64,000 nucleotides of DNA from Apostichopus japonicus (lineage: Eukaryota > Echinodermata > Holothuroidea > Aspidochirotida > Stichopodidae): the NCBI RefSeq assembly GCF_037975245.1, contig NC_092578.1:15668321-15732320 (forward strand), given 5' to 3'. The translations under genes were made by a program, and so were the position numbers. A model generated the notes under the pieces. It made no database searches and was not told the DNA's origin. It saw nothing but the letters and a program-made list of their open reading frames with translations. The first letter of the stretch is position 1. Every line of letters starts with the position of its first letter. Shown here piece by piece: positions 58,281 through 64,000 of the stretch.

Positions 58281-59909
58281 TTTGATATCTGTTGGAGCTG
58301 TATATATTACAATATCTTTGGGTGGAATGCTCTTGTGACGTATGATACTCTTAAAAGTTCAGCTTAATCGATATTATGCTTCTCCATCTGTACCTCTCAT
58401 TCGGCGTTCAATGGAAGAAACCTTGACGAGAGTGCGATTCTCAAAAATAGGATCATTAAAGGCGCCATGCTTTAATCTCTATTTTTTAAGTTGTTGTATG
58501 GGAGTATTGCCCATGGTTGTATATAGTCAGTCATGCATATATTTATCAGCATACTAAATATAACACTATATACTCGATGACCTCACTAACGGCGTGATAT
58601 TTCCGTTAAGTGTCTGCAAGATGAAATACATGGCCCAAATTAATAATTATTCTTACTGAAGGTTACATTCGCTTCCGGTTTTGAGATATAGTTGCGCAAA
58701 TTGCATGTCCCGTTTGACATAACATTAAAAAGCAGGCCAGTGCATCGAGGAAAGTCCGACCTTTAATCCACAGAAATAACAATACAGGCAATCTAGGAAT
58801 ATGGAACATGATACAAGTATCGTCATTTTCAAAAATACGGGACTGGTATAATATTTGTAAAACAATGTTTGCTTTTGCAATGATCTTTATTTATGCTGGA
58901 TGGGTCGTGGTCGGGAGGGATGGCCGGGAGGGGGTGGCCGGGAGGGGTGGGGAGGAGGAGGTTGTGAAGTTCCGATACTATGATTAACTAAACGCTCATC
59001 AAAAAAAATGCCGCTTAATACCTTACAATAGCTATACGGCACTTTCATTACAAAAAAAAATCTTGGGAAAAAATTTCCTTATAGTACGCTTGTAGTGCAA
59101 TTTGTATGTCAATACCTTGTGATAATCACATTCATAGCAGCAAAATGTGTCTAGGGCGACAAAATATTTGGAATGAAACGAAATCATCAATAACTCTGTA
59201 AGTAACATGTTTTGAGTACAAAAAAAATCTAGGATGATTCTTAAAAATTGATCAGTTACGGTCTTTTGTATTTGAGTAGTAATCACTATTTTTGGCCAAA
59301 TTTTGCTACACATTTTTTACCAAAAATATCCACCAGATGAGTTTCGACCAAAAGCAAAGCCGCAAAAAAAAGAAGAAATATACAGTATTTTCTTTCTTCT
59401 CTTTTCTGTCTGTGTAATATCCCTTTGCGACCAATCACTTTGACTTCGTGTATACCTTTTACCATATACAGATATATAGACGATATATATGTGCGTGTGT
59501 GCATATACCACGATGTTTCTCGAATTTCAATTGGAATGAACAGGCGCCCCTTAATCCTTCAAGCTATTTTCACTAGTCTGTCGAAAATACTTGAAAGGAC
59601 CAATTAAGATACCTTAATATTAACAAATTTTGTTCTTTCCTTGCTCAAGGGATTTTAATCTAATATATAGCCATAGTGTGTGTTGGTTGGCCTCCTTGAA
59701 ATATTAAATATAATATTCCTTCCTGTCTTATTCGTGATAGTGCATAACAAATTTCGCAAGCTTGATGTGGGAACGAAAGTGCTCGAGGTCGGATGGTTAG
59801 ATTGTTCCGTGAGATTAATCATTATTTTCTATGGATTCAAATATGATTCAAATACAGTATACCCGTTATACCTCTACCGGTAGGAAACTTCTATAGCATA
59901 GGCGTATAG
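58281..59909. other. Non-coding region
   Basis: A G-rich short repeat (ggccgggaggg, 58905-58960) is the only clear structure. Just before the next element the phrase 'catagcataggcgtatag' shows a duplicated element start (59897 and 59910). No gene. Confidence 0.4.
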
Positions 59910-60295
59910 CATAGGCGTATAGGAGCCCAATTTGATTTGGGGGGTGGGGGGCTGTAACGACTTGCCCGAGAAATATAACCAAACTTTTTCGCGCGCGTTC
60001 AACATCTTAATGTGCATACCATATAGGCATGCATCGGTTATTACATCGCATGCCAATAACACACAATCATTTGCCGTGTTATAACCATTCCATATTGGTT
60101 ATAGTAAATGGGGAAGTCGTTACAATAATCCTGATTATAATAATATCAGTTTAACCATTGAAAAACACATTGCAAATTATTTTTCTTTCAGGAGGTGCCC
60201 GAAAAATTCTCAGCATATTGCCCGAATTTTCACAAAAAAAATTGGTTGGGGGCTGCAGCCCCCCCCCCCCTCAGCCCCCGCCTCCTACGCCTATG
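59910..60295. mobile_element. 'CATAGGCGTA' hAT-like MITE
   Basis: It begins CATAGGCGTATAGGAGCCC (with the phrase CATAGGCGTAT duplicated just upstream at 59897) and ends CCTCCTACGCCTATG. The body is collinear with 48333-48686. A clean 8-base duplication is not visible, perhaps because of the small duplication at its left end. Confidence 0.75.
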
Positions 60296-60347
60296 GGTAT
60301 AAGTTTGCTATACCTATAGTATATTTAGCATTTGCTACATATTTCAG

Positions 60348-60390
60348 GGAGTGTTAGCTTAGTGGTAAACGCCGGTGCCTTTCAATCTAA
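60348..60390 (+). repeat. tRNA-like 5' half (SINE fragment)
   Basis: The sequence 'gggagtgttagcttagtggt' followed by 'aaacgccggtgcctttcaat' has an A box (TAGCTTAGTGG) and the start of an anticodon arm, but no B box follows. It is best read as a truncated tRNA-derived SINE. Confidence 0.4.
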
Positions 60391-61079
60391 AATACATACA
60401 TAGATACATACATATTTATGTACCGATGATATGGAAATTACCAGATGAACAAGGATAAAAGAAAACACCTCAAGTAGATTTTTTCCCCTCTTTAATTATA
60501 AAACCGCGAATAAAATCAGACATGTGCTGTTACATTTTCTCACCCATCATTCGAGTTTGCCTTATATGTATTGCTTTTTGTGTATCACGTGAGTAGATAG
60601 ATTAATTACTTGTTTCTTGCAGGAGCGCAATTTTAAGAATGTATCTTGTTTCCAATCTATCATTATTAACTGGTTTCCTCTCTCTCTCCACCTCTTTCCA
60701 TCTCTCTCGCTCTCTGCACCTATAGTTTTATTAGTCCGTTTGCGTCATCAGTCTCATTATGAAGAATGTTTCTTGTTTACCGACTCAAAATCAAATGTGG
60801 AACATTCAGTGAAAGATTTTAAGTGGCAATGAGCAATGAGAACAAAAGATGAAAGAACGAGAATATAAAGAGCACACAAACTTAGCATGACAAATTGAGC
60901 ATGTATAAAGTATCTATTGTATATAGGCACATACATGTATGTGCCTGAAGTTTGCAAAGGAACCTATATATGCGACTGTGATTGTGTACGTGTGCGTGTA
61001 CGTTCGTGTGTGTTGCTTTGGCTTGTAAGTACTGGAACTCTAAAATTGTCTGATGAATGAACATCTTATTTGGTGTGTG
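60391..61079. other. Non-coding region
   Basis: CT-rich patch at 60675-60720 and a GT-rich patch at 60985-61015. No gene. Confidence 0.4.
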
Positions 61080-61600
61080 GAGCACGAGAACCCTTTTCTT
61101 TCCTGTGAAGGTCAAACTGTCACGTAAGGTCAAATTCTGAAACCTTGTAAACACGATAACTCCAAAAGCAAAGGTTGGGATGAAGTTCATACTTTGCAGA
61201 GGCATCCACCTTGTTGAGTACGATAACTCTATTCTTTCCTATGTAGGCCGTGAAGGGTCATGTAAGGTCAACACAGGTCAAAGTTTGTAACCTTCTTGAC
61301 ACTGTAGCTCCAAAAAGGTAAAGGTCTTATGATGATCATACTTTGTGTGTGTACCCACCTTATCAAGTACGAGAATCGTATTCTTTTGAAGTGAAGGTCA
61401 ATGGTCATGTGAGGTCAACAGAGGTCAAAGTCTGAAAACCCTGTAAAGACAACAACTTGGGTGAACGATCGGTAGAGCCCTCTTGATGAGTACAACCAGG
61501 AAGTTGCGAAATCCCTGGTACAACAGAATCTATTGAAATTGGTGGAGGTCAAGGGTCATTGGAGGTCGACGTAAAGTCTGACCTTCAAACAGTAACCGTC
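61080..61600. repeat. Diverged tandem repeat (about 150 bp) rich in AGGTCA
   Basis: Three to four units share 'aaaccttgtaaacac', 'aactccaaaa', 'atcatactttg', 'ccacctt.t.aagtacgag' and 'gaaggtcaa.ggtcatg.gaggtcaac'. The AGGTCA half site occurs many times, including two direct repeats with 4-base spacing (61265-61280 and 61413-61428). A related fragment is at about 1250-1400. Confidence 0.8.
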
Positions 61601-62660
61601 GAAGAAATGCTTCTATGAAACTCCGTACATGATAAATTTGTTTGCATCGTTAAAACACCTATAGTGGTCACTTCCAATCAGTAATGGTCAACACTTGGAC
61701 AATCTTGTTTACAAGCGAGCATATTGATCGTTCTCAAACAAAAAGTGGCAAGGAATCAAGAAGCCAATTGTATCTAAACTTTCTGGTAAAATATCTATAA
61801 TCTGTAATCAACTTGTCTCAACATGTCTTCAGTCGCGTATAATCCGTGGCAGTATCGGGTTAATACAGTTTCCAATGTTATAATGCCTCGTCGTGTCATA
61901 ACACATTAAGTAGATTTTCTGCAACGAAAACAAACAATATTTAATGCAGAAGAAATCTCCAGGGAGTGACATTGAGAAAGTTAAAAATGTCTAACAGAGA
62001 ACACGATTTTTTTCACGACTCTCTGTCTGTTTGTCTATCTGTCTGCCATAAATGTATCCATTTTAAAGCGGTTTGTGATGCTTGCATTTTTGCATATGTC
62101 TGGTTTCGCGGACCACGCAGTAAATATATTGTGTAAATACTATACTGCAATATAGCCTATATGTATAGGCTATATATACATGTAGCCTATACATATATAA
62201 ATGAATTGACGATTCCTTGCTTAAGTGTCACAACAAATGTTTTTCATTTAATGATATACCTTCATAATTTATGTTCTCAAAGACAATATAAACACTTCCT
62301 ACAAATTTTCATAACGTAGGCCCCTATGTAGTTACATTAGCCCTAGCCAAAGTTGCACACATAACCAGTACTGTACTATTTAAGATGGAAGTTGTTCATG
62401 TCGTCAAGTAATTAGGCTATATTGATCGGCCGTTTAAAACCCATACTCGCACAGTATTCGCACGGAACGCGCGATTCATTGAATGAGGTACGGTATTCTG
62501 TGATATATGGAACTTACTTTAGACGGTATTACAAAAGCATTAAACGGATGATACTGCTAACCTATGAAAACGATAAGGGTAGCCGTCAAATGTTAAGATC
62601 TTTTTGTAAATACAGTAGCAATTTTTCACAAAAATGAGATTTTTTCAGTTAATAGGCTAT
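61601..62660. other. Non-coding region
   Basis: Short palindromic 'tatagcctatatgtataggc' stretch at 62149-62195. Nothing else identified. The boundary with the following retrotransposon is not defined by a visible target duplication. Confidence 0.4.
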
Positions 62661-62666
62661 AATTGA

Positions 62667-64000
62667 AACAAAGAGCAAATTTGGAAGAGAAGGAAATCTG
62701 CTGAAACGTGGACATCTTTTAGAAACGAAAAATCAAAATATTCTTCCATGCTGAAGTTTGCAAAAGAAAATGTTATTAGCGACTCAATTCAGGAAATCGG
62801 CAAAGACACAAAGCGCCTTTACTCGCTGGTTAAAAGAATCACCGGTCAAGAAGCTAATAACCCATTGCCATCGGACTTTCGAGATGATGATACGCTTGCA
62901 AATAGTTTTGCTGATTATTTTCTACAAAAGATCACAAGTATAAGAAACGACCTTCATGACAATGAACTTTACAAGCCGCCCATGAGAGAAATATCGCAAA
63001 ATCTTACTGCCTTTACAATTGTGACAGAAGATGAACTTGCTAGTATTATAAGCAGTATGTCATCAAAAACTTGTCAATCTGACATCTTACCAACACCACT
63101 CTTGAAGGCTGTCTTGGGAGTGGTCATAAGCCCGCTTACAAAGATTGTAAATTTTTCTCTGGAAAATGGTATGTTTGCTAATGAATGGAAAAAAGCAATT
63201 ATTCGACCATTAATCAAAAAGCATGGCGTGGGCTTACATTTGTCAAACTACAGACCAGTAAGTAATCTCCCTTTTCTTTCCAAAGTAGTCGAAAAAGTGG
63301 TACTTGGACAGTTGAATTCGCACTTTCAGTCATCGGCTCCTCTTCCATCATATCAGTCTGCATACCGAGCTAATTTCAGCTGTGAGACTGCTCTCGTAAG
63401 CTTATTGGACGACTTGTTATGGGCCATGGAGAAACAGCAAGTGACACAAATGTGCTTGATGGACCTTTCGGCTGCGTTTGATACTGTAGACCACAAAGTG
63501 TTATTGGAGGTGCTAGGAAATGAATATGGGCTTGGTAAAATTTCTTTAGAATGGTTTGCAAATTATCTCTCTGACAGACAATGTTGTGTAAATATCAATG
63601 GGTCATTATCATCTTCCAAAAGACTGGATTTCAGTGTCCCACAAGGAAGTCTGTTAGGACCTGCTTTGTACTCGGCATATGCAAGCACATTGCGATACGT
63701 CATTCCGGATTCATTCCAATTACATGGCTATGCGGATGATCATGCAATTAAACAATCGCATAAACCAACCTTCGATGAGGCAAACACAGTCAGAAATGAA
63801 ATTTCAACAACTATGAGGGATGTGAAAGTTTGGATGGACCAGAATAGACTACAACTGAACGAAACTAAAACTGAATATATACAAGTTGGATCGAAGAAAT
63901 TATTATCTAAGTGTGCTTTAGACAGTATTTGTATCAATAACACTACCGTAAATAGTTCAAATTGTGTAAAATATTTAGGCGCATATCTGGACTCTCATTT
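62667..64000 (+). CDS. Non-LTR retrotransposon reverse transcriptase (partial, runs off right edge)
   Basis: The frame is open from after the TGA at 62664-62666 to the end of the window. It starts in the linker before the polymerase (EQIWKRRKSAETWTSFRNEK) and then has the fingers and palm blocks: NYRPVSNLPFLSKVVEK (about 63248-63297), LMDLSAAFDTVDH with the motif A Asp (about 63455-63495), SVPQGSLLGP, and the catalytic GYADD (YADD at 63729-63740). The order and wording fit a CR1/L2-type ORF2. The N-terminal endonuclease is absent, so the copy is 5' truncated. The undamaged frame suggests a recent insertion. It differs from the element at 6383-7860, which lacks the 'NYRPVS' wording and has GSPQGD. 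Confidence 0.87.

Overview
The window looks like nuclear DNA of an animal, most likely a marine invertebrate; an echinoderm such as a sea cucumber is my best guess, but nothing here proves it. It is AT-rich, with introns bounded by GT/AG, (TA)n microsatellites, long G or C runs and a heavy load of DNA transposons and non-LTR retrotransposon fragments. I see no rRNA, CRISPR or operon structure.

Positions 1 to about 27870 hold two copies of one tandemly duplicated unit. Each unit carries (i) a secreted or receptor-like immunoglobulin-fold exon and (ii) a four-exon gene for a roughly 1100-residue coiled-coil protein. Copy A starts outside the window: only the last 61 bases of its Ig exon are present, and its coiled-coil gene spans 8117-13425. 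Copy B has the whole Ig exon (15787-16576) and the coiled-coil gene (20750-26200). Both coiled-coil genes have the same exon lengths and phases. Copy B is open throughout; copy A has one in-frame TAA in the large exon. Introns and flanks differ by transposon insertions and small indels. Several insertions in one copy have a clean empty site in the other, which gives exact element ends and target duplications.

From 28 kb to 64 kb I find no intact host gene. The region is layered transposon debris. It includes a 4.2 kb element with 31-bp terminal inverted repeats, 8-bp target duplications and a decayed P-element-like transposase segment (28181-32413). It also holds several hAT-like non-autonomous elements with 8-bp target duplications, a three-level nest (37610-39994), and a 2.5 kb foldback element with inverted repeats of about 350 bp (53255-55768). 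Diverged AGGTCA-rich tandem repeats follow, and a 5'-truncated non-LTR reverse transcriptase ORF runs off the right edge.

I did not find a clearly new biological system. The most useful observations are the Ig plus coiled-coil tandem pair with one copy broken by a single nonsense codon, a conserved alternative first exon, a splice-compatible link between the Ig exon and the coiled-coil gene, and a hairpin-forming module shared by otherwise different hAT-like elements.
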